51,865 nucleotides of DNA from JAYRZB01 sp041916675. GTDB lineage: Bacteria; Pseudomonadota; Alphaproteobacteria; Rhizobiales; Devosiaceae. The notes under the pieces are model-generated. The model did not search any database, was not told where the DNA came from, and worked only from the letters and a program-made list of their open reading frames with translations. The position numbers and the translations under genes are program-made. The stretch covers positions 1 through 51,865 of the forward strand of contig JAYRZB010000012.1 in assembly GCA_041916675.1 (NCBI GenBank), in the 5' to 3' direction. The stretch's first letter is position 1; every line of letters begins with the position of its first letter. Below are positions 14,993-23,766 of the stretch, one piece after another.

Positions 14993-16768
14993 TCAGCTCT
15001 TGGTTGGCAGGTTCACGCGCAGGTTAAGTTCGCGCAGCTGCTTTGGCGCCGGGTCCGACGGCGCTCCCATCAGCGGGTCTTCGGCCTGCTGGTTCATCGG
15101 GAACAGCGTAATCTCGCGCAGGTTCTCCACCCCGCAAACCAGCATCACCAGCCGGTCGACACCGGCAGCCATACCGCCATGCGGCGGGGCGCCATACTGG
15201 AAGGCGCGATAAAGTCCGCCGAAGCGATCTTCCACATCCTGTCGCGACAGTCCCACCAGCTCAAATGCCCGCACCATGGTTTCAGGCAGCTGGTTACGGA
15301 TCGAGCCCGAAGCCAGTTCGTACCCGTTGCAGACCGCGTCATACTGATATGCCTTGATCGAAAGCGGGTCGGCATTGTTGAGCGCATCGATCCCGCCCTG
15401 CGGCATCGAGAACGGGTTGTGCGCGAAGTCGAGGCGCTTTTCTTCCTCGTTCCATTCATAGAACGGGAAGTCGACGATCCAGCACAACTCGAACCGCTCG
15501 GTGTCCACCAGCTTGAGCTCAGTGCCAACCCGGGTCCGCGCATCGCCGGCGAATTTGTAGAACTTCTCGGGCCGCCCCAGGACGAAGAAGACCGCATCGC
15601 CTTCCTTGAGGTTGAGCTGGGCGCGGATCGCTTCTGTGCGCTCGGGTCCAATGTTTTTGGCAATCGGGCCCGAACCGGCGCCGTCCTTGAAGAAGATATA
15701 GCCCAGCCCCGGCTGGCCCTGGCTCTGCGCCCAGGCGTTCATCCGGTCGCAGAACGCGCGGTTGCCGCCGGTCGGCGCCGGAATGGCCCAGACCTCAACC
15801 TTGGAATCGTTTGCGATCTGGTTGGCGAAAATGCCAAAGCCCGACCCGGCGAAGTGCTCGGTCACGGCCTGCATCTCGATCGGGTTACGCAGGTCCGGCT
15901 TGTCCGAACCATAGGTGCGGATTGCCACATCATAAGGAATGCGGCGGAACTTCTGCGTCACCGGCTTTCCGCCGCCGAACTCCTCAAACAGCCCGCGCAG
16001 CACTGGCTCCATCGTGTCCCAGATTTCTTCCTGGGTCACGAAACTCATTTCGAGGTCGAGCTGATAGAATTCGCCCGGCAGGCGGTCTGCACGCGGGTCT
16101 TCGTCGCGGAAGCATGGCGCAATCTGGAAGTAGCGGTCAAAGCCCGCCACCATCAGCAACTGCTTGTACTGCTGCGGCGCCTGCGGCAGCGCAAAGAACT
16201 TGCCCGGATGAATGCGGCTGGGAACCAGGAAGTCGCGCGCCCCTTCCGGCGATGAGGCCGTCAGGATCGGGGTCGAATACTCGTTGAACCCGATTTCTTC
16301 CATGCGCTTGCGCATCGACCGGATCACCTTTGTCCGGGTGACCAGGTTCTTGTGCAGCGTCTCGCGGCGCAGGTCGAGGAACCGGTACTTGAGCCGCACG
16401 TCCTCGGGATAATCAGGCTCGCCGAAGACCGGCAGCGGCAATTCCTTGGCGATCGAAAGCACTTCGAGATCGGTGATAAACACTTCGATAGCGCCGGTCG
16501 GCAGGTTCGGATTCTGCGTTTCCGGCGTACGCGCCTTCACATTCCCATCCACACGGATCACCCATTCCGAGCGCACCTTTTCAGCAGTCGAAAAGGCCGG
16601 GGAATCAGGGTCAATCACCAGCTGGGTCAGCCCATAGTGGTCACGAAGGTCGATGAACAGCAGTCCGCCATGATCGCGGATGCGGTGCACCCACCCGCTG
16701 AGACGAACAACCTGCCCGACTTCGGCAGTCGTCAGGGCCGCGCATGTGTGCGAACGATAGGGATGCAT
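14993..16768 (-). CDS. Aspartyl-tRNA synthetase, probably non-discriminating
   Basis: A 591-residue class II synthetase with an N-terminal OB-fold anticodon-binding domain, catalytic core, and the bacterial GAD insertion. Motif 2 reads FRDEDPRADRLPGEFYQLD, and the flipping-loop region LPQAPQQYKQ differs slightly from the usual QSPQ. In the OB fold the sequence is RIRDHGGLLFID, with His at the place where discriminating enzymes such as E. coli AspRS have Leu (RRDLGS); His is typical of AspRS that also charges tRNA(Asn). Since gatC, gatA and gatB are in this window, Asp-tRNA(Asn) would be amidated to Asn-tRNA(Asn). A TTGACA -35 element lies at 16834-16839 on the minus strand. A strong terminator follows. 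Confidence 0.96.
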   Translation of the reverse strand: MHPYRSHTCAALTTAEVGQVVRLSGWVHRIRDHGGLLFIDLRDHYGLTQLVIDPDSPAFSTAEKVRSEWVIRVDGNVKARTPETQNPNLPTGAIEVFITDLEVLSIAKELPLPVFGEPDYPEDVRLKYRFLDLRRETLHKNLVTRTKVIRSMRKRMEEIGFNEYSTPILTASSPEGARDFLVPSRIHPGKFFALPQAPQQYKQLLMVAGFDRYFQIAPCFRDEDPRADRLPGEFYQLDLEMSFVTQEEIWDTMEPVLRGLFEEFGGGKPVTQKFRRIPYDVAIRTYGSDKPDLRNPIEMQAVTEHFAGSGFGIFANQIANDSKVEVWAIPAPTGGNRAFCDRMNAWAQSQGQPGLGYIFFKDGAGSGPIAKNIGPERTEAIRAQLNLKEGDAVFFVLGRPEKFYKFAGDARTRVGTELKLVDTERFELCWIVDFPFYEWNEEEKRLDFAHNPFSMPQGGIDALNNADPLSIKAYQYDAVCNGYELASGSIRNQLPETMVRAFELVGLSRQDVEDRFGGLYRAFQYGAPPHGGMAAGVDRLVMLVCGVENLREITLFPMNQQAEDPLMGAPSDPAPKQLRELNLRVNLPTKS

Positions 16769-16920
16769 AGTGTGCTCTTAACTCTGGAAAACCGGCTGAA
16801 TCTGGCGCGGAAAAGCGCATGGCAGGGCCGCTTTGTCAAGTTTGGCGCCCGCTGCCCCGCCCCTGCATATACCAACAATTGAAAACGGTTCTGGAGTGAA
16901 CCTCTGGCACCTGTTACCAA

Positions 16921-16934
16921 AGTCCCCGGGGACT
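16921..16934. repeat. 14-bp perfect palindrome between aspS and rnd
   Basis: AGTCCCCGGGGACT is a perfect palindrome 19 bp upstream of the rnd start in the 184-bp divergent aspS/rnd region. It could be an operator for a dimeric regulator or a leader hairpin; there is no direct evidence for either. The rest of the intergenic region holds a TTGACA box for aspS and nothing else I can name. Confidence 0.35.
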
Positions 16935-16952
16935 CTACTAACGAGCGGGATA

Positions 16953-18107
16953 ATGGAGCTTTTGACATCGACTGCTGCCCTGGGCGAATTCTGCGCCCGG
17001 GCCGCGAAATTCGATTTTGTGACGGTCGACACGGAATTTTTGCGCGAAACAACTTACTGGCCCAAACTCTGCCTGTTGCAGGTGGCTACGGACGAAGAGG
17101 CCGTTCTGGTCGATCCATTGGCGCCGGAGCTCGATCTCAGCCCATTCTTCGAACTGCTCGCCAATCCGGCCGTCACCAAGGTGTTCCACGCCGCCCGGCA
17201 GGATATCGAAATCTTCGTCAAGCTGACCGGCAAGGTCCCGGCCAACATCTTTGACACCCAGATCGCCGCCAGCGTCTGTGGCTTTGGTGACAGCATTTCC
17301 TACGACAATCTGGTGCGCTCGGTCGTTGGCATCGAACTCGACAAATCCTCGCGCTTCACCGACTGGTCGGCCCGCCCGCTCAGCGAAAAGCAGCGCCTTT
17401 ATGCTCTGGCTGACGTCACCCACCTGCGCGATATCTATCGCAAACTGCGCGAGCAGCTCGATCAGACCAAGCGCTGGTCATGGGTTGAAGGCGAGCTCGA
17501 AACGCTTGAGAGCATCGATACCTATGTGGTCAAGCCCGAGGAAGCCTGGGAACGCCTCAAGCTCAAGATCAACCGCCCGCGTGATCTGGCGGCCCTGAAA
17601 CTGCTTGCCGCCTGGCGCGAGCGCCGGGCGCAGTCCACCGATCAGCCGCGCAGCCGCATCATGAAAGATGATGCCCTGGGCGAACTCGTCGTGCAGCGTC
17701 CGCTGATGCCCGAGGATTTCGACAAGCTGCGGGTTGTGCCCCGTGGCTTTGGCCGCTCGTCCGCCGCCGCCGAGATCATGGCGCTCTTCAAGCAGGTCGA
17801 GGCCATGACCAAGGCAGAACTGCCCGAAATGCCAGAGCGCTATCGCGGTCCTTCGCCCAAGGGCGCTGTCGGCGATCTTATCCGCGTGCTGCTCAAGGCC
17901 GTGTCGGAGCAGAACGGCGTTGCCTCCCGCATCATTGCCACATCCGACGATATCGATGCCCTCGTGCTCGATGACCAAGCCGATGTTCCCGCCCTTAAAG
18001 GCTGGCGGCGCAAGCTGTTCGGGGAAAAGGCGCTCGATATCAAGCACGGGCGGCTCGGCCTTGCCGCCACCCGCAAAGGCATTGTCGAATTCCCGATCAA
18101 GGAATAG
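16953..18107 (+). CDS. Ribonuclease D
   Basis: A 384-residue 3'-5' exoribonuclease that trims tRNA precursors and other structured RNAs. The DEDD exonuclease motifs are intact: VTVDTEFLRE (Exo I, near residues 24-33), FHAARQDIEIF (Exo II) and LYALADVTHLRDIY (Exo III with the Tyr of the DEDDy class). HRDC domains follow from about residue 205. The ATG at 16953 is chosen from family length; extension to an upstream GTG/ATG at 16833 would add 40 residues with no homology. The partial site GGGA precedes the start. It converges with ppx, with 3 bp between stops. Confidence 0.93.
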   Translation: MELLTSTAALGEFCARAAKFDFVTVDTEFLRETTYWPKLCLLQVATDEEAVLVDPLAPELDLSPFFELLANPAVTKVFHAARQDIEIFVKLTGKVPANIFDTQIAASVCGFGDSISYDNLVRSVVGIELDKSSRFTDWSARPLSEKQRLYALADVTHLRDIYRKLREQLDQTKRWSWVEGELETLESIDTYVVKPEEAWERLKLKINRPRDLAALKLLAAWRERRAQSTDQPRSRIMKDDALGELVVQRPLMPEDFDKLRVVPRGFGRSSAAAEIMALFKQVEAMTKAELPEMPERYRGPSPKGAVGDLIRVLLKAVSEQNGVASRIIATSDDIDALVLDDQADVPALKGWRRKLFGEKALDIKHGRLGLAATRKGIVEFPIKE

Positions 18108-18110
18108 CGA

Positions 18111-19652
18111 TCAACCGGCGCGGATCGCCGACGCCTTGAACCCGGCAATCCCGGCCAGTTGTTCGAGCCGGCCGCGCAGATGCTCACCGTCGAGGAACAT
18201 CAGGTCTTCTGGCAGGGTCAGAACCAGTGTTGCCCCTTCGGCCACAAACCCGGCGCGTGGCAACACGCCCGGCATGGCCGCCGACATGGGATAAGCCACG
18301 CGGAAAATGGCTCCGATCAACCGCGCCCGCGCCGTAAACGCATCGCCGGCCAGCGCCATCAGTGGCTGGCTGATGCTCTTGTGCTTAAGGCCCATATAGC
18401 GAACGGCCAGCGCCTGAGCCAGAAACGCGCGCCCGGCATGGTCGACACCAGTCATCGAACTATAGGCCACAAGGTCGACGCTCTGTTCGCCGCGATAATC
18501 CGGATGCCCGCGCCAGCCAATGTCGGAGAGGTAACAGACCACCTCGCGCAGCCGTTTTTCCTCGGCGCTCTCGGCAATGCCCATCACGTCGAGCAACCCG
18601 CCACTGAAGCCGATCAGATCGACCGCATGGGCAGGCGAACGGGAGCGCAGCGTCGATACATCTTCGGCCGATTGCAGCAGCGGATCGACCGAGCGTTCAT
18701 CCTCGGGCAGCAGGCCATAAAGATACCCCTCGCGCACACCGAGCGCCGAAAAGATCACCCGCTCAAACCCGCCCGCCCGCAGCACCTCCCCCAGCACCGC
18801 CGCACCATAGGGCATCAGGTCGCGTCGCGACGACGAGATATTGTCATGCCCGGGGATCTGCCGCCCGGCACTGGACGAGGCGACGATATCGTCGCAAAGC
18901 CGGATGATGTCAGAAGCCTTGGCATTGTAGTGCTGCACCATATGCAGCGGGTATTTCACCTGCACCTGGTGGATTTTGGCGAGGCTGCGCCAGGTGCCGC
19001 CGATGGCGCAGAACACCTTGCTCGGATGCCCCTTAACCAGCGTCGAGGCCGCCAGGCGCTGCCGCGCCAGCGCAACGGCCTTGGCCGGGCTGTTACCGCT
19101 GTCGTCCTGCATGCGGATCACGCCCAGCTCATGCGTTTCGCCAACCGCGTCGTGACCCGATGTCATCGAGGACAGTTCGAGGCTGCCACCGCCGAGATCG
19201 CCCACCATCCCATCGAAACCGGGAATGCCGGCTGCCACGCCCAAGGCCGCGAAGTGGGCTTCCTCCACGCCGCTGAGCACCCTCACCCGCGTGCCCATGA
19301 TGCTTTCGACAGCATCGACAAATGCGGCTGAGTTCTCGGCCTCCCGGACCGCCGACGTCGCCAGCACATGAACGGTGCCAACCCGCATCAACTGCGTTAC
19401 CAGCGCAAAGCGCTGGATCGCTGTAAGGGCCCGATCGACATTTTCGTAGGCCAACCGTCCGCTCGAAGCGACGCCCCGGCCAAGCGCGCAGGCCGATTTC
19501 TCATTATAAAGCGGGGTCAGGGCCCGGGCGAGCCGTTCATAGACAACCAGCCGGACCGAGTTTGAGCCGATGTCGAGCACCGCGACGGGCTTGGCGCCCT
19601 TCAGGCGGCCCTGCGCGGTTGGATCGGCATCAACGCCCCAGAACTGGTTCAC
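18111..19652 (-). CDS. Exopolyphosphatase / pppGpp phosphohydrolase (Ppx/GppA family)
   Basis: A 513-residue protein with the actin-like ATPase fold. The phosphate-binding motif AVLDIGSNSVRLVVYE is at about residues 23-38 and the second motif GDLGGGSLEL near 150-159, with the conserved Glu of SGVEEA between them. The C-terminal third is helical, as in the HD-like domain of full-length Ppx. The enzyme removes phosphate from the ends of polyphosphate chains and may hydrolyse pppGpp. Its ATG overlaps the ppk stop by 4 bp (ATGA), so synthesis and breakdown of polyphosphate are encoded as a translationally coupled pair. Confidence 0.93.
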   Translation of the reverse strand: MNQFWGVDADPTAQGRLKGAKPVAVLDIGSNSVRLVVYERLARALTPLYNEKSACALGRGVASSGRLAYENVDRALTAIQRFALVTQLMRVGTVHVLATSAVREAENSAAFVDAVESIMGTRVRVLSGVEEAHFAALGVAAGIPGFDGMVGDLGGGSLELSSMTSGHDAVGETHELGVIRMQDDSGNSPAKAVALARQRLAASTLVKGHPSKVFCAIGGTWRSLAKIHQVQVKYPLHMVQHYNAKASDIIRLCDDIVASSSAGRQIPGHDNISSSRRDLMPYGAAVLGEVLRAGGFERVIFSALGVREGYLYGLLPEDERSVDPLLQSAEDVSTLRSRSPAHAVDLIGFSGGLLDVMGIAESAEEKRLREVVCYLSDIGWRGHPDYRGEQSVDLVAYSSMTGVDHAGRAFLAQALAVRYMGLKHKSISQPLMALAGDAFTARARLIGAIFRVAYPMSAAMPGVLPRAGFVAEGATLVLTLPEDLMFLDGEHLRGRLEQLAGIAGFKASAIRAG

Positions 19653-21817
19653 TCGTCACTCTCATTTCTGTCGCGCGGATCGGCGCTGCCACGGCCGGAG
19701 AGGCTGGCATTGGTCATGAAATATTCGTGGGCGTTGGACGCTTCTTCGCCCTCACCAATGCGCACCCGGTGCGAACTTCCATCCGGCAGCACTTCCCAGC
19801 TTTGCTGATTGTCGCGCAAATAGGCAACCATCATGCGGTCAACAATCTGCTTGTGGACGGTCTTGTTCACGATCGGAACCATAACCTCAACCCGCCAATC
19901 CAGATTGCGCTGCATCAAATCGGCCGACGAAATATAGACCTTGGCCTTGCGCGACGGCATCGGCTCGCCCTGCCCGAAGGCATAAACGCGCGAATGCTCG
20001 AGGAATCGTCCCACCACCGATTTGACGCGGATATTGTCCGAGAAACCGGGAATGCCGGGCCGCAGGCAGCATATGCCGCGCACGATCAATTCCACCTTCA
20101 CCCCGGCCTGGCTCGCAGTGTAGAGCGCATCAATGATTTCGGGGTCGACCAGCGAATTCATCTTCATCCAGATCGTTGCCGGTTCGCCGCGTTCGGCGTG
20201 CCGCACTTCCCTGGCGATGCAATCGAGCAGCGTCTGGCGCAGGTTCACCGGCGAGGCGGCAATCGATTCAAGCTCGGTCGGCCTTGCATAACCGGTGATG
20301 AAATTGAACACCCGCGCCACGTCCCGGGTGATCGATGGATCGGTCGTGAAGTAGCTGAGGTCGGTGTAAACCTTGGCCGTGATCGGATGATAGTTCCCCG
20401 TGCCGATGTGGCAATAGCTGACGAGCTTGCCCTGCTCCCGGCGCACCACCTGGCTCATCTTGGCGTGGGTCTTGAGCTCGACAAAACCAAACACCACCTG
20501 CGCACCTGCCCGTTCAAGGTCGCGCGCCCAGCGGATATTGGCTTCCTCGTCAAAGCGCGCCTTCAGTTCCACCAGGGCGGTCACCGACTTGCCTGCCTCG
20601 GCCGCCAGGACAAGCGCCTTGACGATCGGGCTGTCGGGCGAAGTGCGATAGAGCGTCTGCTTAATCGCCACCACATCTGGGTCGCGCGCGGCCTGCATCA
20701 GGAACTGCGCCACCACGTCGAAGCTTTCGAATGGATGGTGCAGCAAGAGGTCTTTGGCGCGAATGGCCGCAAACAGGTCGCCGTTATAGTCGCGAACCCG
20801 TTCGGGGTACCGGGCGTGGTACGGCGGAAACCGCAGGTCCGGCCGGTCGATGCTGCAGATCTTGGCCGCATCGGCCAGGCCCAGGAACCCATCGACCTCG
20901 AACGTGTCGGCGCTCGACGCGCCCAGCCGGTCGCTTATCTGCCTGCGCAGGGCCTGCGGCATGGATTTTTCGATTTCGAGCCGGATCACCATCCCCCGCC
21001 GCCGCTGCCGCAGCGCCGATTCAAATTCGACCACCAGGTCGGCGGCCTCATCGTCGATTTCGATTTCGCTGTCGCGGATCACCCGGAAGGCGCCGGAACC
21101 AGCCACCTCGTAACCCGGGAACATCTTGTGGAAGAACATGTTGATCAGCGTGTCGATGGTCACCACCTCGACCCGCCCTTCCGAGGCAAGGCTCGAAGGC
21201 AGTGTGATGAACCGGTCGAGATTGGCCGGCACGCGAACCAGGGCGGTCAGCTTCGAGGTACTGTTGGGACGAACCAGCTCAAAAGCCAGCGAGAAGCCGA
21301 GATTAGGGATGAACGGGAACGGGTGCGCGGGATCAACCGCAATCGGCGTGAGCACGGGAAATATCTCTTCCCGGAACAGGCGCTGAAGATATTTGATCTG
21401 GTCGGGCAGCAGGTCGTTGATCTCGTGGATCACGACATTCTGGGCGAACAGCTCTTCGCGCAAGGTCTGCCAGTGGTCCTGCTGTTCAAGGTTCAGGTGC
21501 TGGGTCAGCGTCGCAATCTCTTCGAGCTGCTCATATGGGCTCAGCCCGTCCGCGCTCTGCTTGGCCATGCCAGCGCGGATTTGCGCCTTCAGGCCCGCCA
21601 CGCGCACCATGAAGAACTCATCGAGATTGTTGGCCGAAATGGACACAAACCGCAGCCGCTCAAGCAAAGGGTGGGCCTTGTTGCCTGCCTCTTCGAGCAC
21701 GCGCATGTTGAACTGCAGCCAGGAGACTTCACGATTGACGAACCGCGCCGGGCTCTGGCGCAACGCCTCGATATCGGGCGAGGCATTCTCGGCGGCGATA
21801 TCAGTCATCTCGTTCAT
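19649..21817 (-). CDS. Polyphosphate kinase 1
   Basis: A 722-residue enzyme that polymerises the gamma-phosphate of ATP into polyphosphate, usually at the inner membrane. Diagnostic segments: FVNREVSWLQFNMRVLEEA near the N-terminus, KQTLYRTSPDSPIVKAL, then VELKTHAKMSQVVRRE with the autophosphorylated His, and YCHIGTGNYHPITAKVYTDL. The start is taken at 21817 (MNEMTDIAAENAS...); the open frame continues upstream but that part only repeats the antisense of hdaA. It overlaps the hdaA end by 17 bp and the ppx start by 4 bp, so hdaA-ppk-ppx form one coupled transcript. Confidence 0.95.
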   Translation of the reverse strand: MNEMTDIAAENASPDIEALRQSPARFVNREVSWLQFNMRVLEEAGNKAHPLLERLRFVSISANNLDEFFMVRVAGLKAQIRAGMAKQSADGLSPYEQLEEIATLTQHLNLEQQDHWQTLREELFAQNVVIHEINDLLPDQIKYLQRLFREEIFPVLTPIAVDPAHPFPFIPNLGFSLAFELVRPNSTSKLTALVRVPANLDRFITLPSSLASEGRVEVVTIDTLINMFFHKMFPGYEVAGSGAFRVIRDSEIEIDDEAADLVVEFESALRQRRRGMVIRLEIEKSMPQALRRQISDRLGASSADTFEVDGFLGLADAAKICSIDRPDLRFPPYHARYPERVRDYNGDLFAAIRAKDLLLHHPFESFDVVAQFLMQAARDPDVVAIKQTLYRTSPDSPIVKALVLAAEAGKSVTALVELKARFDEEANIRWARDLERAGAQVVFGFVELKTHAKMSQVVRREQGKLVSYCHIGTGNYHPITAKVYTDLSYFTTDPSITRDVARVFNFITGYARPTELESIAASPVNLRQTLLDCIAREVRHAERGEPATIWMKMNSLVDPEIIDALYTASQAGVKVELIVRGICCLRPGIPGFSDNIRVKSVVGRFLEHSRVYAFGQGEPMPSRKAKVYISSADLMQRNLDWRVEVMVPIVNKTVHKQIVDRMMVAYLRDNQQSWEVLPDGSSHRVRIGEGEEASNAHEYFMTNASLSGRGSADPRDRNESDE

Positions 21818-22526
21818 CGTCAGTCTCCAGATCAGATGGATCATCCCCGCGTGCCGCCGCCCGGATCGCCAGCGCCTCCGCAGCAATCGCCCGCGAGATG
21901 GCCGATCCCCGGGCCAGCGCCAGCCGGTCCATCGTGTCAGCCAGCATAACCGCTTCTTCGGGCGAACGCTCCATGCGCGAGACAAGATATCCGATGGTGC
22001 GGGGATCAACCGTCACCTGACGGTCGCCGAACAGCTTCACAAACATCTGTGACAGTTCAATGTCGTCGGTCAGGCTGACCTCAAGCAGAGTTGCCAGCCG
22101 CGCCCGCGACTTGAGATCATTGGTCTGGTACGGCCAGTTAGCCACCGGCTCCCGCGCCGTCATAAGCAGCGCCCGGTTGTCACGCATCGACTGGTTGATC
22201 AGGTGAAAGAGCGCTGCCTCGTCATAGTCGAGCCGGTCGATATCCTCGATCAGGATCGGCACTGAACCACCCTGGCGCGATAGAGCTTCGATCTCACCCG
22301 GCGCCGGAGCTTCGGCCCCCGCCCGCTCCAGCCATATCCGCCCCATATGCGACTTGCCTGAACTCGTCGGCCCAATCAGCAGCGTCAAAGGACCGGGCCA
22401 GTTCGGATAGGCCGTCAGGTGCGCCAGCGCCAGCCGGTTGCCCTCGCCGACCAGAAAATCGGTTTCGGCATGCGATGGACTGTGCCCGAGCTCGAAGGCG
22501 AGTTGGCCAGGTTTGTTTTCAATCAC
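21801..22526 (-). CDS. DnaA-inactivating regulator HdaA (Hda)
   Basis: A 241-residue AAA+ protein lacking the DnaA DNA-binding domain. The N-terminal QLAFELG segment resembles the beta-clamp-binding peptide of Hda proteins. A Walker A motif GPTSSGKSH is near residue 58, with a Walker B-like IEDIDRLDYDEAALFHLIN and sensor segment LLMTAREP. With the DNA polymerase clamp, Hda stimulates ATP hydrolysis by DnaA after initiation and so prevents re-replication. The most likely start is GTG at 22526, with a weak GGA upstream; longer frames reach back into the permease gene. It starts 13 bp after the permease stop and overlaps ppk by 17 bp. Confidence 0.88.
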   Translation of the reverse strand: MIENKPGQLAFELGHSPSHAETDFLVGEGNRLALAHLTAYPNWPGPLTLLIGPTSSGKSHMGRIWLERAGAEAPAPGEIEALSRQGGSVPILIEDIDRLDYDEAALFHLINQSMRDNRALLMTAREPVANWPYQTNDLKSRARLATLLEVSLTDDIELSQMFVKLFGDRQVTVDPRTIGYLVSRMERSPEEAVMLADTMDRLALARGSAISRAIAAEALAIRAAARGDDPSDLETDDERDD

Positions 22527-22539
22527 GGCGTCCGTCAGC

Positions 22540-23634
22540 CTATTCGGCGGCGCCGTTGTCGGCACTCTGCTCACCGCGGTGTCCCAGATAAAGCGTGCTG
22601 GTCTTGTATTTGTTGATGGCAAACCGCGTCAGCACCCCGGCAATGGCTGAAAGCGGAACAGCGAGCAGCAGGCCCACAAAACCGAAGATCAGCGCAAACG
22701 CGAACAGCGAGAACATCAGCCACACCGGATTGATGCCGATGCTCGAGCCAACGAGCTTGGGATAAAGGATATTTCCCTCAAGAAACTGTCCGACCATGAA
22801 CACCATGACCACGGTCACCACCATCACCCAGTTCGGCCAGAACTGCACCAGCGCAATGCCGGTTGAGAGTACGAACCCCGTGATGAACCCCACAAATGGG
22901 ATAAAACTCAACAGCCCGGCGATCAGGCCGATAGCGAGGCCAAAACTGATGCCGGTCAGGCTGAGCGCAACCGAATAGTAGATGCACAGCACCAGAACCA
23001 CGCCGCCCTGCCCGCGGATCACCCCGGCCATCGAACGGTTGATCTGGTCGAGCACGCCGCGGATTTCCTCGCGATGATCGCGCGGCAGCAGGTTGTCGAC
23101 CCCCCGCACCATGGCTTCCCAGTCGAGCAGCAGGTAGAACGCGACCACAGGCGTAATGATGAATAGACCCAGGCTGTTGATGATCCCCAGCCCGCTCTGC
23201 GCGATTTGCCCGGTAATCATCGCCGTAATGCCCGGCAGCGACCGCAACAGGTCCTCGATGCTCTGCTCAAGTTGCAGGGCCCGTTCCGGCCCCAGCCATT
23301 CATTCAGCGCGGGAATCCATTCATTGGCCAGCTCACGCAGGCTGGTGATGTAACCCGGCAGGCGCTCGATCAGTCCGATGATCTGCTGAACAACCAGCGG
23401 CACCACCAGCACAAACAGGCCCACAATAATCGACAGCACAACCAGCAGCACGAACATGGTCGCGATAGCGCGATTGACGCGCGCTTTCTGGACAATGCCA
23501 ACGAGCGGATTGAGCAGATAGGCCAGCGCCAGGCCCACCACGAACGGCAACAAGATGCCCCGGAACACCCAGAGCACGACCACGCTCACAGCCAGAATAA
23601 CCAGCCAGATCTTGATCTGATTTTGCAAAGTCAT
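22540..23634 (-). CDS. AI-2E family transporter (PerM-type permease)
   Basis: A 364-residue polytopic membrane protein with about eight hydrophobic segments. The N-terminal pair (residues about 10-45) is followed by an amphipathic extracellular helix region with LPGYITSLRELANEWIP. The C-terminal half carries the family signatures YYSVALSLTGISFGLAIGLIAGLLSFIPFVG and GNILYPKLVGSSIGINPVWLM. The family includes putative AI-2 exporters and Na+/H+ antiporters, so the transported substrate is not assigned. ATG at 23634 is preferred over the TTG just upstream. In many Hyphomicrobiales it precedes hdaA and is divergent from purM, as here. Confidence 0.92.
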   Translation of the reverse strand: MTLQNQIKIWLVILAVSVVVLWVFRGILLPFVVGLALAYLLNPLVGIVQKARVNRAIATMFVLLVVLSIIVGLFVLVVPLVVQQIIGLIERLPGYITSLRELANEWIPALNEWLGPERALQLEQSIEDLLRSLPGITAMITGQIAQSGLGIINSLGLFIITPVVAFYLLLDWEAMVRGVDNLLPRDHREEIRGVLDQINRSMAGVIRGQGGVVLVLCIYYSVALSLTGISFGLAIGLIAGLLSFIPFVGFITGFVLSTGIALVQFWPNWVMVVTVVMVFMVGQFLEGNILYPKLVGSSIGINPVWLMFSLFAFALIFGFVGLLLAVPLSAIAGVLTRFAINKYKTSTLYLGHRGEQSADNGAAE

Positions 23635-23766
23635 CAATCGGGCAACCCTTGCGTCGGATGGGTGGAGCGGCTATCAGCGCTGTAACGGTCAGCCCTACGA
23701 AGTTCAACAGAATTGGTCATCGTCAGGACCTGATATTTTTGCCGCAACACAACTGGCGCAAGGCTC

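Noticed and set aside
19562..21949. A 795-codon plus-strand open frame
   Set aside because: Antisense of ppk and part of hdaA, His/Arg-rich with no domain; ppk motifs on the other strand settle the case.
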